A stretch of DNA of 64,000 bases, taken from NCBI GenBank assembly GCA_014872785.1, contig WKFJ01000027.1, positions 35,554 to 99,553 of the forward strand. Direction: 5' to 3'. Below the pieces are notes generated by a model, which was not told the DNA's origin, searched no databases, and worked only from the letters and a program-made list of their open reading frames with translations. Within the stretch, counting starts at the first letter, position 1, and every line of letters begins with the position of its first letter. Positions 18,892 to 26,816 of this stretch are shown here, one piece after another. Origin of the DNA: Alteromonadaceae bacterium. Lineage in GTDB: Bacteria; Pseudomonadota; Gammaproteobacteria; Enterobacterales; Alteromonadaceae. Position numbers and translations under genes: made by a program.

Positions 18892-19875
18892 ATGGCAAAA
18901 AACGATACCTCAGTCATTGAATTTGTTGCCTCGGAAACCCTTGACGATGCTGCAGTCGAGGATATGGAAGCCGAGGAAATAGATCAAAGTGATGCGTTGG
19001 AAGAAATTCTGGCAAGTCAGGAGGAAGTACACAAAAACCTTGATGCAACGCAATTGTACCTAGGTGAAATCGGGTATTCCCCGTTACTATCAGCAGAAGA
19101 AGAAGTTTACTTTGCAAGATGTGCACTTAAAGGCTGTGAAGCCTCAAGGAAACGTATGATAGTAAGCAACTTACGCTTGGTAGTAAAAATTGCACGACGA
19201 TACAACAACCGAGGCCTTGCCCTTTTAGATCTTATCGAAGAAGGTAATCTAGGTCTTATCAGAGCGGTAGAGAAGTTTGACCCTGAACGCGGTTTTCGTT
19301 TTTCCACTTACGCTACGTGGTGGATTCGACAAACTATCGAACGGGCGATAATGAACCAAACCCGCACCATCCGTTTGCCAATCCATGTAGTTAAAGAGTT
19401 AAACGTATATCTACGCGCTGCTCGCGAATTGGCACAAAAGCTTGATCACGAACCTACTGCTGAAGAGATAGCAGAAGCGCTCGACAAGCCAGTTAAAGAC
19501 GTTGCTAAAATGCTGCGTTTAAACGAAAGAATCACTTCGGTGGACACCCCTATAGGTAGCGAGAACGATAAAGCCCTGCTTGACGTCATCGCAGATGAAA
19601 AGGGACACGGTCCGGAAGATGAGTTACAGGATAATGATATCAAGTGCAATATTGTAGAATGGCTCGGAGAGCTTAATCCCAAGCAACGCGAGGTTCTCGC
19701 TCGCCGCTTTGGACTGCTAGGCTACGAACCCTCTACACTAGAAGATGTAGGTGCTGAGATTGGTTTAACGCGTGAACGCGTAAGACAAATCCAAGTTGAA
19801 GCCTTGAGAAGACTTAGAGAAATCTTGTCGCAACAGGGTTTGAATTTAGAAGCACTGTTCAATAAATTGCAATAA
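18892..19875 (+). CDS. rpoS: RNA polymerase sigma factor RpoS
   Basis: General stress and stationary-phase sigma factor, 327 residues (330 in E. coli). Region 1.2 ([20 protein letters not shown]), region 2 ([40 protein letters not shown]), region 3 and region 4 ([20 protein letters not shown]) are all intact. The ATG is preceded by AGGAG at about 18879. It ends the ftsB-rpoS run and is followed by a strong terminator. The 75-bp leader after nlpD contains repeated ATAATAACAAT units. Confidence 0.98.
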   Translation: MAKNDTSVIEFVASETLDDAAVEDMEAEEIDQSDALEEILASQEEVHKNLDATQLYLGEIGYSPLLSAEEEVYFARCALKGCEASRKRMIVSNLRLVVKIARRYNNRGLALLDLIEEGNLGLIRAVEKFDPERGFRFSTYATWWIRQTIERAIMNQTRTIRLPIHVVKELNVYLRAARELAQKLDHEPTAEEIAEALDKPVKDVAKMLRLNERITSVDTPIGSENDKALLDVIADEKGHGPEDELQDNDIKCNIVEWLGELNPKQREVLARRFGLLGYEPSTLEDVGAEIGLTRERVRQIQVEALRRLREILSQQGLNLEALFNKLQ

Positions 19876-19897
19876 TCATCAATTGTTTTTGATATCG

Positions 19898-19926
19898 AAA
19901 AAAGCCTCTTTAAGAGGCTTTTTTAT
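19898..19926 (+). terminator. Rho-independent terminator of rpoS
   Basis: Stem GCCTCT/AGAGGC with loop TTA, flanked by an A-tract on the left and a T-tract on the right, 22 bp after the rpoS stop. The A and T tracts make it potentially bidirectional. Confidence 0.9.
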
Positions 19927-20010
19927 TTTCTATTCGCTACCTACTTATTTGTTGCCAAATCGCTCCCTATTTTCTGAGCCTTTGTAAGATAAGCTGTCTA
20001 ATCTGACATG

Positions 20011-20026
20011 TGAACCGAATGGTTCA
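20011..20026. promoter_or_regulatory. Inverted repeat upstream of the small secreted protein gene
   Basis: TGAACC-GAAT-GGTTCA, a 6-4-6 perfect dyad, about 100 bp upstream of the start at 20129. It is followed at 20031 and 20041 by two copies of ATGTAAAG, 10 bp apart. It looks like a binding site for a dimeric regulator; no candidate regulator adjoins it. Confidence 0.4.
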
Positions 20027-20128
20027 ACGAATGTAAAGTCATGTAAAGAAAGTAAAAACTCAATAAAGCTGTCAACCAAAGTGCTACTCAACCATTTTAA
20101 TAGGCAAGACTATTTTATGGAGAGACTT

Positions 20129-20473
20129 ATGCGTCTATTACCCCCCGCACTAATTTTTACATTACTAGCCTTATCCTTCTCAGTATTTGCCGGCAGGCAT
20201 ACCACGACGGTTGTCATTCAAACACTCCCCAAAAACCACCAAGTGGTCAAAGTGGCAAATAAAACCTATTTGCTACACAAAGGGGTCTATTACACAAAAA
20301 CCAAACGTGGATACAAGGTAGTCAAGGCACCTGTTCACGCAACCATCGCGCAACTTCCTTATGGCTATACAACTAAACTGATAAGAGGCCAGTTATATTA
20401 CGTACACAATGGAACCTATTATCGATATAAACCAAAAACTAAGCGCTACCAAATAGTCGTTTTAGCCGGCTAG
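20129..20473 (+). CDS. Small secreted basic protein (DUF6515-like)
   Basis: 114 residues from ATG 20129, which has GGAGAG just upstream (20119-20124) and opens a clear signal peptide (MRLLPPALIFTLLALSFSVFA|GR). The mature part is rich in Tyr, Lys and Thr and contains repeated short units (KTYLLHKGVYYTKTKRGYKV and QLYYVHNGTYYRYKPKTKRY), that is two similar YY-x-K hairpins of about 40 residues. Such YYxxxxGYY motifs occur in small periplasmic proteins of unknown role. The upstream in-frame ATGs (20081, 20117) are less likely starts. Confidence 0.75.
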   Translation: MRLLPPALIFTLLALSFSVFAGRHTTTVVIQTLPKNHQVVKVANKTYLLHKGVYYTKTKRGYKVVKAPVHATIAQLPYGYTTKLIRGQLYYVHNGTYYRYKPKTKRYQIVVLAG

Positions 20474-20523
20474 GAAGTTCTCGACGACAAGTTAAAGTTT
20501 GATCTGCGCAAGGTATCAAGCAA

Positions 20524-20973
20524 CTAAGGAGCTGCATAAACCTTGCGCATACTAAATGCATGCTCAGTGTCACCGTGTTCTCGCAAATGTGCTAATTTTT
20601 GTTTCGCTTCATCCAGAGTTGGCGTGTGTGACTTAGGCACCCACCAGAGTACGTAGGTAGGCTGTGTTGGCTTTTCAAACCACTGTTCACGACGCATCAA
20701 AAAAGAGGCATGATCGGTTTTAAACATGAATTGCTTTAAGCTCTGAATGTCTTGCCAAACAGACATATTCACAATTATATTGGGGTCGTCAAAGGCGCTA
20801 ATCTCTGTGGCATTGCCAGTATCGTCTTTGAGTCTCCAAACAAATCCCGGCGATGATTCTGCAATTCCATTAATACGATCTAAGTTATCAACAAATTCTT
20901 TGAGCTTTGGGGATTCCAGTGGAGCGAGCGTTTTGGCTATGTTTAATTGCGCCAAATAATAATCCTGAGACAT
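20524..20973 (-). CDS. DUF3291 domain protein
   Basis: 149-residue soluble protein of the DUF3291 family, related to the antibiotic-biosynthesis-monooxygenase (ferredoxin-like) fold. Visible family blocks are MSQDYYLAQLNIAKTLAPLE, SPGFVWRL, MSVWQDIQSLKQFMFKTDH and VLWWVPKSHTPTLDEAKQKL. No function is established. It stands alone between two differently oriented genes. Confidence 0.85.
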   Translation of the reverse strand: MSQDYYLAQLNIAKTLAPLESPKLKEFVDNLDRINGIAESSPGFVWRLKDDTGNATEISAFDDPNIIVNMSVWQDIQSLKQFMFKTDHASFLMRREQWFEKPTQPTYVLWWVPKSHTPTLDEAKQKLAHLREHGDTEHAFSMRKVYAAP

Positions 20974-21064
20974 CGTTTTAACTCCTTGATAATTGAAAAG
21001 CTGAGGGAGGCTGTTATCTCAATAGTGACTTGTTTATCCAACATCAATACAAAGGTATCTGCTG

Positions 21065-21544
21065 TTAGGTAACAATATGTGACATCAAAGGCAGTAAGCG
21101 TCCAGGAATGCTTTCTGAGGGATGCATAGAAAGAACATCCGCCCCCATTTTTTCATAAAACGGCTGAGCATAGGGGTCACTTTGAATAAGTAGCGTTGAG
21201 TAATGTTCCGCTTTAACCTGCTTTAAAACGTGTTCATACAAATTTTTACCGATCGACTGCCCCATACTCTCGGGCAATACAAACAATGCCTCTAACTCAC
21301 AGGTGGTAGGGTCGCTACTAAGTTCTGATTGCCAGCAAATGCAGGCAAAGCCAACGATGGTGTTGGCAAGTTTTGCAGTCCAGTAGTTAAAGTGCTCATT
21401 TTTTATCTTATCCGTCGATACTTCAAGCTCTTGAGCACAAGCTTGCATAAAACTATCTGAATAACCCCAGTGCTGTTTTGCAGTCATGGCAATATAAGTC
21501 AGCCTATCGGCATCATCGGGATGAGCAGCAAAGATACAGGTCAT
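21065..21544 (-). CDS. GNAT-family N-acetyltransferase
   Basis: 159 residues with the GNAT fold: core strand TCELEALFVLPESMGQSIGK (acetyl-CoA binding Q/G loop) and C-terminal QPFYEKMGADVLSMHP. The substrate is unknown. It begins one base after the racemase stop, the last gene of the mazG-GFA-racemase-GNAT operon. Confidence 0.88.
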   Translation of the reverse strand: MTCIFAAHPDDADRLTYIAMTAKQHWGYSDSFMQACAQELEVSTDKIKNEHFNYWTAKLANTIVGFACICWQSELSSDPTTCELEALFVLPESMGQSIGKNLYEHVLKQVKAEHYSTLLIQSDPYAQPFYEKMGADVLSMHPSESIPGRLLPLMSHIVT

Positions 21545-22264
21545 TCAGTTAGCTTCCAGTGCAAAATCAACTGCCGCCCGCGCATGCAATTCTACCGTGT
21601 CATACACCGGAACCGAAACATCCTTAGGCTCTATCAACAGACCAATTTCCGTACAGCCGAGTATTACCGCCTCAGCCCCTTTCGCTACCAGTTCTTCTAT
21701 TATGTCTATGTAAGCACTTTTAGAGCTTGCGTTGATGTTGCCCAAACACAGCTCTTCGTAGATGACCCTATGTACGACGTCTTGCTTTGCCTTATTAGGC
21801 ACTAAGACGTCCAAGTGGAACCGGGTTTTGAGTCTGTCTTTGTAAAACGCCTTTTGCATGGTAAATGCCGTGCCCAACAAAGCGACTTTTCGAACACCAT
21901 CTTTTTGTAACTGTGCACCAGTTGCATCTGCTATATGTATCAGGGGTATATCTACTGCTGCCGCAACGTCATCTGCGACAGCATGCATGGTATTGGTACA
22001 AATCAATAGGCACTCTGCTCCCGCGCAGGCTATTTGTTGAGCGGATTGGCTTAACATAGCTGCCATTGCTGGCCAATCTTCCGCCGCTTGCAACTGAGCA
22101 ATTGGTGCGAAATCCACTGATACCATGGCGACTTTAGCTGAACTCAAGCCGCCCAATTGATCGGCGACGAGTTGATTAATTTGTGCGTAATAGTATTGAC
22201 TGCTTTGCCAACTCATACCACCTAACAGGCCAATAGTTTTCATCCTGCTGTCACTATTCTTCAT
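21545..22264 (-). CDS. Aspartate/glutamate racemase family protein
   Basis: 239-residue cofactor-independent racemase. Both catalytic cysteines are visible: CLLICTNTMHAVAD in the first half and VILGCTEIGLLI in the second. The N-terminus TIGLLGGMSWQSSQYYYAQI is typical of the YgeA/aspartate racemase group. It overlaps the GFA gene by 11 bp. The start could also be the ATG at 22243, seven codons in, but 22264 keeps the coupled overlap. D-amino acid supply or interconversion is the likely role. Confidence 0.9.
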   Translation of the reverse strand: MKNSDSRMKTIGLLGGMSWQSSQYYYAQINQLVADQLGGLSSAKVAMVSVDFAPIAQLQAAEDWPAMAAMLSQSAQQIACAGAECLLICTNTMHAVADDVAAAVDIPLIHIADATGAQLQKDGVRKVALLGTAFTMQKAFYKDRLKTRFHLDVLVPNKAKQDVVHRVIYEELCLGNINASSKSAYIDIIEELVAKGAEAVILGCTEIGLLIEPKDVSVPVYDTVELHARAAVDFALEAN

Positions 22265-22679
22265 CTGGAAAGCCCGGGCATTTCTTTTGGGTTAACCCAT
22301 CGTCATACCAGTTGGCTCTGTCGTCCCAGAAGATATTCATTGAGATAAGATCATCTGGCGCATTATCCAACGAGCCAATAGGTACAAACATCCATTGTCG
22401 AGACTTGCTCAGAAAAGGTAAACCAGAGCCACACTTGCTGCAAAATGCATTGCTGAAATAGCGCTCTGAAGGACAATCGAATGTGCTCACACTATTTTCA
22501 CCACATAACCATTGAACATCACTTGGCTTCACTTGCATGTTACTGGCATGAGCCGTTCCGGTGATTTTGCGACACTGCTCACAGTGACAGAAGTAAGCGG
22601 CTTGAGATTTTCCATGAAAGCGATAACGCACTGCCCCACAATAACAACCCCCTTCAAGTTCCAAGCTATCATTTGACAT
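22254..22679 (-). CDS. GFA family zinc protein
   Basis: 141 residues with the CENP-V/GFA zinc-binding pattern: GGCYCGAVRYRF near the N-terminus, CHCEQCRKITG, and SNAFCSKCGSGLPF. The family is named after glutathione-dependent formaldehyde-activating enzyme, but most members have no proven activity. It overlaps mazG by 11 bp and the racemase gene by 11 bp, so all are one translationally coupled unit. Confidence 0.9.
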   Translation of the reverse strand: MSNDSLELEGGCYCGAVRYRFHGKSQAAYFCHCEQCRKITGTAHASNMQVKPSDVQWLCGENSVSTFDCPSERYFSNAFCSKCGSGLPFLSKSRQWMFVPIGSLDNAPDDLISMNIFWDDRANWYDDGLTQKKCPGFPDEE

Positions 22680-23499
22680 CTTCCGACTCCTGCTGTTTTA
22701 CCGACTGCCACAACGCCTCCATTTGCACCAACGACATCGACTTCAGCCCACTAGTATGGTTTGCTTGTTCCTCCACCTGTCGAAACCGACGTTCAAATTT
22801 GTTGTTTGCTTTGATAAGTGCAACATCCGGGTCGACTTTGCTGTGTCTCGCGAGATTTAATACGGCAAACAACAAATCACCAACTTCTTCTTCTACATCA
22901 CTATGGGTTTTGCTCGGATTATTGTGCGCTTCTAATACTTCATTGATTTCCTCATGAATTTTATCTGCGACTTGCTGTTTGTCGTTCCAATCAAACCCCA
23001 CTTTTGCACAGCGCTTTTGTAATTTTACCGCGCGTTTCATCGGCGCCATGCCCGCGGGAATATTGGCCAAGATGCTAGTGTCGTTGTCCAAACCTTTGGC
23101 TAGGCGTTCCTGTTTCTTTACCGCTTCCCAATTGTCATTTAACTGCTCTTCAGTATTTATCTGGGCGTCAGCAAACACGTGCGGATGTCGACGAATTAAT
23201 TTGTCCGCAACATTTTTAGCGATGGCTTCAAAATCAAACTCAGCGCGCTCCTGCCCTAACTTGGCATAGAAGACGACTTGAAATAATAAATCACCCAACT
23301 CATCTTTGATTTCCGCCATATCATTTTTCATAATCGCATCGGCAACCTCATAGGCCTCTTCGATTGTATATGGCACGATGGTTTCAAAATCCTGTTCTCT
23401 ATCCCAAGGACAGCCCGTTTCGGGATCCCTTAATCTCTCCATTACCCACAGTAATTTTGCCGTTTCGGGGAAATGACTATCTAGTTCTGCATTTGCCAT
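22669..23499 (-). CDS. mazG: Nucleoside triphosphate pyrophosphohydrolase MazG
   Basis: All-alpha NTP pyrophosphohydrolase that removes non-canonical NTPs and, in E. coli, limits ppGpp effects. Two MazG domains: the N-terminal one has CPWDREQDFETIVPYTIEEA and EIKDELGDLLFQVVFYA (ExxE...ExxD metal motif); the second has EEVGDLLFAVLNLAR. Length 276 compares with 263 in E. coli. First gene of the minus-strand operon. In many gammaproteobacteria mazG lies near relA; here relA is about 7 kb away. Confidence 0.95.
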   Translation of the reverse strand: MANAELDSHFPETAKLLWVMERLRDPETGCPWDREQDFETIVPYTIEEAYEVADAIMKNDMAEIKDELGDLLFQVVFYAKLGQERAEFDFEAIAKNVADKLIRRHPHVFADAQINTEEQLNDNWEAVKKQERLAKGLDNDTSILANIPAGMAPMKRAVKLQKRCAKVGFDWNDKQQVADKIHEEINEVLEAHNNPSKTHSDVEEEVGDLLFAVLNLARHSKVDPDVALIKANNKFERRFRQVEEQANHTSGLKSMSLVQMEALWQSVKQQESEDVK

Positions 23500-23739
23500 T
23501 AATGAGTTTTCTATTTTTTATTGAATAGGCCAACTCTATATCGAAAAACCCTGACTATCTAGCGCGTTTTACCAATTCAAACGGCCAGTGATAAAAGCTT
23601 ATCGCAACAGGATATTGGAGGCTTAGAGTTAAATAGGGGTGGCTACGAAAAATACGACTAAAATATAAGTTTCATGTATTCAAAGTCTCGATATCTTTAA
23701 ACACGTAATTAAGATGCATGCTCGACAAAAGTATTGCCA

Positions 23740-24471
23740 ATGACCTACAAAAGAAGCGTAGTTTGGCTGTTTGGTCTTTTGACAATTTACCAAACAGTAG
23801 CCGCTGAAGAAATCATGCTACTTACTGAACAGCTGCCTCCGCTGCAATATGAAGACAGCGATGGCCAGTTGCAGGGGCTAATGGTCGATAGAGTAAAGCT
23901 TTTATTAAAAGAAGCGGACATCGACACCGAAATCTTGGTAATGCCGTGGGCGCGCGCCTACGAAATGACGTTATCGCGCCCTAATACCTTATTATTTTCC
24001 ATGTTGAGGAATGAACCTCGCGAGGAGCAATTCATTTGGGTAGCGAAGCTCGGCATATCGCCAACCTACCTATATAGAAATAGTGCTAATACGTCTCTAT
24101 CATTGACTACTCTGGCGGACATAGAAAAAGAAATAATCGGCGTTAAGCGTAATGATATTTCCGCCAATTTTCTGCAACGACAATTGCCTAACGGTCAGTT
24201 TATCACCCAAACAAACACTATCGACAATATTCGAATGCTGGCGGCGAAGCGCATCGATTTAGTACCCACTAACCGTCATCAACTTACCTTTTTCTGTCAA
24301 GAATTAGGGTGTGATACCAATGATTTCGAGCCAACCATCAAACTAGTTGAAATAGAGCAGATGATGTACCTCGCTGCGAACACCCAAACCGATAAGGCAA
24401 TCATCGATAAGTTGGTCAACGCGGCTAAAAAATTACGAGTTCATGAGGTGGGATCTGACTTTGGCTATTAG
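23740..24471 (+). CDS. Periplasmic solute-binding protein, family 3 type
   Basis: A signal peptide (MTYKRSVVWLFGLLTIYQTVAA|EE) leads into a family 3 substrate-binding fold: LLTEQLPPLQYEDSDGQLQG, LMVDRVKLLLKEADIDTEIL, MPWARAYEM. These are used by polar amino acid ABC importers or as stand-alone sensors in Alteromonadales. There is no permease or ATPase gene beside it, so it is probably an orphan receptor. I chose ATG 23740; a TTG two codons earlier (23734) is possible. Confidence 0.82.
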   Translation: MTYKRSVVWLFGLLTIYQTVAAEEIMLLTEQLPPLQYEDSDGQLQGLMVDRVKLLLKEADIDTEILVMPWARAYEMTLSRPNTLLFSMLRNEPREEQFIWVAKLGISPTYLYRNSANTSLSLTTLADIEKEIIGVKRNDISANFLQRQLPNGQFITQTNTIDNIRMLAAKRIDLVPTNRHQLTFFCQELGCDTNDFEPTIKLVEIEQMMYLAANTQTDKAIIDKLVNAAKKLRVHEVGSDFGY

Positions 24472-24796
24472 CCCACTTTATAAATATGCCTTTTAGATTG
24501 CACTGGTCGCAGTTTTTCGTCATTTCATCGCACAGTAGAATTTCTCGCACATATGTCTAAGATATAGTCCGTGGGTTAAACTGAAAGTTAGCGATCTAAT
24601 CGCCACTTAGAAACGCCCAAAAAACGACAAGCAACTAACAACCGTTAGGAGAACTAATCTAGCTTGGCGTTATAAGCGTATAACGTGCTTCTTGAGCCTG
24701 AGCACAATTACCGATTAACAATGGTTAAAACCCCCATGCTCAGAAAGGTATGCAAATAAGACAAATGACACGCATGCCGCAACTAACGAGGAAAAT
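24472..24796. other. Gene-free stretch: promoter region of the DUF885 lipoprotein gene
   Basis: 325 bp without a convincing ORF. It holds an 18-bp perfect palindrome (24668-24685, listed separately) and a good ribosome site (ACGAGGAAAAT) just before the gene at 24797. No RNA-gene structure was recognised. Confidence 0.6.
24668..24685. promoter_or_regulatory. 18-bp palindrome, candidate operator
   Basis: CGTTATA-AGCG-TATAACG, perfect 7-bp arms around 4 bp, about 110 bp upstream of the DUF885 lipoprotein start. The symmetry suggests a dimeric repressor or activator site. Confidence 0.5.
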
Positions 24797-26662
24797 ATGA
24801 ACAAGATCAAAACAATCAGCGCGACGGTTTCGCTCGCACTTCTTATTGGCGGCTGTAGCCAAGCTCAGAAAGACACTGCTGCAGAGGCAGAGCAAAGCGC
24901 TGCGCAGGCGGTTGAAGCTACTGCAACAGAGTCCGTAGCAGCCCAAAGTGAATCAGAAATCGCCAACCAGATGTTTGAAGATATGTTCATGGAAAACGTT
25001 ATGCGTTCTCCCATGTACCAATCTTATCTTGGCATCAAGCAAGACCAAGACAAGTGGGATGACATCTCACAAGCACGTGCTGACGAAGACCTCGAGTTAC
25101 AAAAACAACACCTAGAGCAATTAAAAGCACTAGATGTCGACAAATTAGACGTACAAACCAAGCTAAGTTGGGAGCTAGCCACTCAGTCTCTTGAGCAAAG
25201 CATTGCCAATGACAAGTGGAGACTATACAACTACCCGGTTAACCAAATGTTCGGAATGCACTCAAGCGTTGCTTCCTTACTTATCAACCAGCACCGTATT
25301 GGTGATGTGGCCGATGCTGAAGCATACATCTCGCGTCTAAATGGCTTACCAAGATTATTCGAACAGCTTGTTGATGGCCTTAATTTACGTGCAGAAAAAG
25401 GCATTATTGCGCCTAAATTTGTTTATCCGTATGTTATCAATGACAGCAGAAACATCATTACCGGTGCACCATTCGACGATGGCGAAGACAGCACATTATG
25501 GGCCGATTTCAGTAAAAAAATAGACGCATTAGAAATCGAAGATGCGCAGAAACAAACGCTTAAAGACAACGCTAAAAAAGCGCTTGTGGAATCTGTGAAG
25601 CCTGCTTACGAGTCGTTAATTGCTGGTATCGAGAAAATAGAAGCACAAGCTGATACCCAAGACGGTGTCTGGAAATTCCCAGAAGGTGAGGCCTTCTTCA
25701 ACATGGCGCTTGAGCGTACGACAACCACTACGTTGACGGCAAAAGAAATTCATCAAATTGGCTTGGATGAAGTTGACCGCATTCACAATGAAATGCGCGA
25801 AATCATGAAACAAGTTGGCTATGAAGGCACCTTACAGGAATTTTTCGTACACATGCGCGAAAGCGACGAATTCGTGTACCCGTCAACAGACGAAGGTCGT
25901 CAACGCTACTTAGATGAAGCAACAGCGCTTATCGACAACATGAAAACAAGGCTTGATGAGTTATTTATCACTAAACCGAAAGCGGAATTGATTGTAAAAG
26001 CGGTTGAACCTTTCCGTGAAAAATCTGCAGGTAAAGCCTTCTATCAACAGCCGTCAATGGACGGTAGTCGCCCTGGTACTTATTACGCAAACCTGTACGA
26101 CATGGCCTCTATGCCTACATACCAAATGGAAGCATTGGCTTATCACGAAGGCGCTCCAGGACATCACATGCAAATAGCGATTGCGCAAGAACTAGAGGGT
26201 ATTCCAAAGTTCCGTAAATTTGGTCGTTACACTGCATACACTGAAGGCTGGGGCTTATACAGCGAACTTGTGCCAAAAGAAATTGGCCTATACGAAGACC
26301 CCTACTCCGATTTCGGGCGCTTGGCGATGGAGTTATGGCGAGCCTGCCGATTAGTGGTAGACACCGGTATTCACGCCATGAAGTGGACTCGTGAAGAAGG
26401 TATCGATTATTACGTTAGCAACACGCCAAACGCGAAAGCAGATGCCGTTAAAATGGTGGAGCGTCACATCGTTATGCCAAGTCAGGCAACCGCTTACAAA
26501 ATTGGCATGATCAAAATTCTTGAGTTACGTGAAAAAGCTAAAGCTGAATTAGGTGACAAGTTCGATATTCGCGAGTTCCACGACGTGGTTCTAGCAAACG
26601 GACCTGTTCCTTTGAACGTCTTAGAACAATTCATTGATAAGTACATCAGTGACAACAAATAA
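24797..26662 (+). CDS. DUF885 family lipoprotein, probable metallopeptidase
   Basis: 621-residue lipoprotein with lipobox Cys20 (ALLIGGC|SQ). Most of the length is the DUF885 fold, which is helical and related to thermolysin-like clan MA peptidases. The putative zinc site is the sequence YHEGAPGHH (residues 449-457, an HExxxH-type helix) with a downstream acidic helix (YTEGWGLYSEL). An Ala/Glu-rich linker follows the lipid anchor. A strong terminator ends the gene. Substrate is likely oligopeptides in the periplasm; the S9 peptidase downstream would complement it. Confidence 0.88.
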   Translation: MNKIKTISATVSLALLIGGCSQAQKDTAAEAEQSAAQAVEATATESVAAQSESEIANQMFEDMFMENVMRSPMYQSYLGIKQDQDKWDDISQARADEDLELQKQHLEQLKALDVDKLDVQTKLSWELATQSLEQSIANDKWRLYNYPVNQMFGMHSSVASLLINQHRIGDVADAEAYISRLNGLPRLFEQLVDGLNLRAEKGIIAPKFVYPYVINDSRNIITGAPFDDGEDSTLWADFSKKIDALEIEDAQKQTLKDNAKKALVESVKPAYESLIAGIEKIEAQADTQDGVWKFPEGEAFFNMALERTTTTTLTAKEIHQIGLDEVDRIHNEMREIMKQVGYEGTLQEFFVHMRESDEFVYPSTDEGRQRYLDEATALIDNMKTRLDELFITKPKAELIVKAVEPFREKSAGKAFYQQPSMDGSRPGTYYANLYDMASMPTYQMEALAYHEGAPGHHMQIAIAQELEGIPKFRKFGRYTAYTEGWGLYSELVPKEIGLYEDPYSDFGRLAMELWRACRLVVDTGIHAMKWTREEGIDYYVSNTPNAKADAVKMVERHIVMPSQATAYKIGMIKILELREKAKAELGDKFDIREFHDVVLANGPVPLNVLEQFIDKYISDNK

Positions 26663-26689
26663 ACAATTGATTCATTGATTGAACATTTG

Positions 26690-26718
26690 AAGCCGGCGTT
26701 TCCCACGTCGGCTTTTTT
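26690..26718 (+). terminator. Rho-independent terminator after the DUF885 gene
   Basis: 10-bp stem AAGCCGGCGT/ACGTCGGCTT with one internal mismatch-type G-T pair, loop TTCCC, followed directly by a T-tract. Confidence 0.9.
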
Positions 26719-26816
26719 GCTTATAGCGATGAACTTCTAGCTCATGTGCAATATTGCCTGATCTAAAGCAGGACAAATAAGCTACAAAGAATCACAAAAT
26801 TCATGGAAACCAGACA

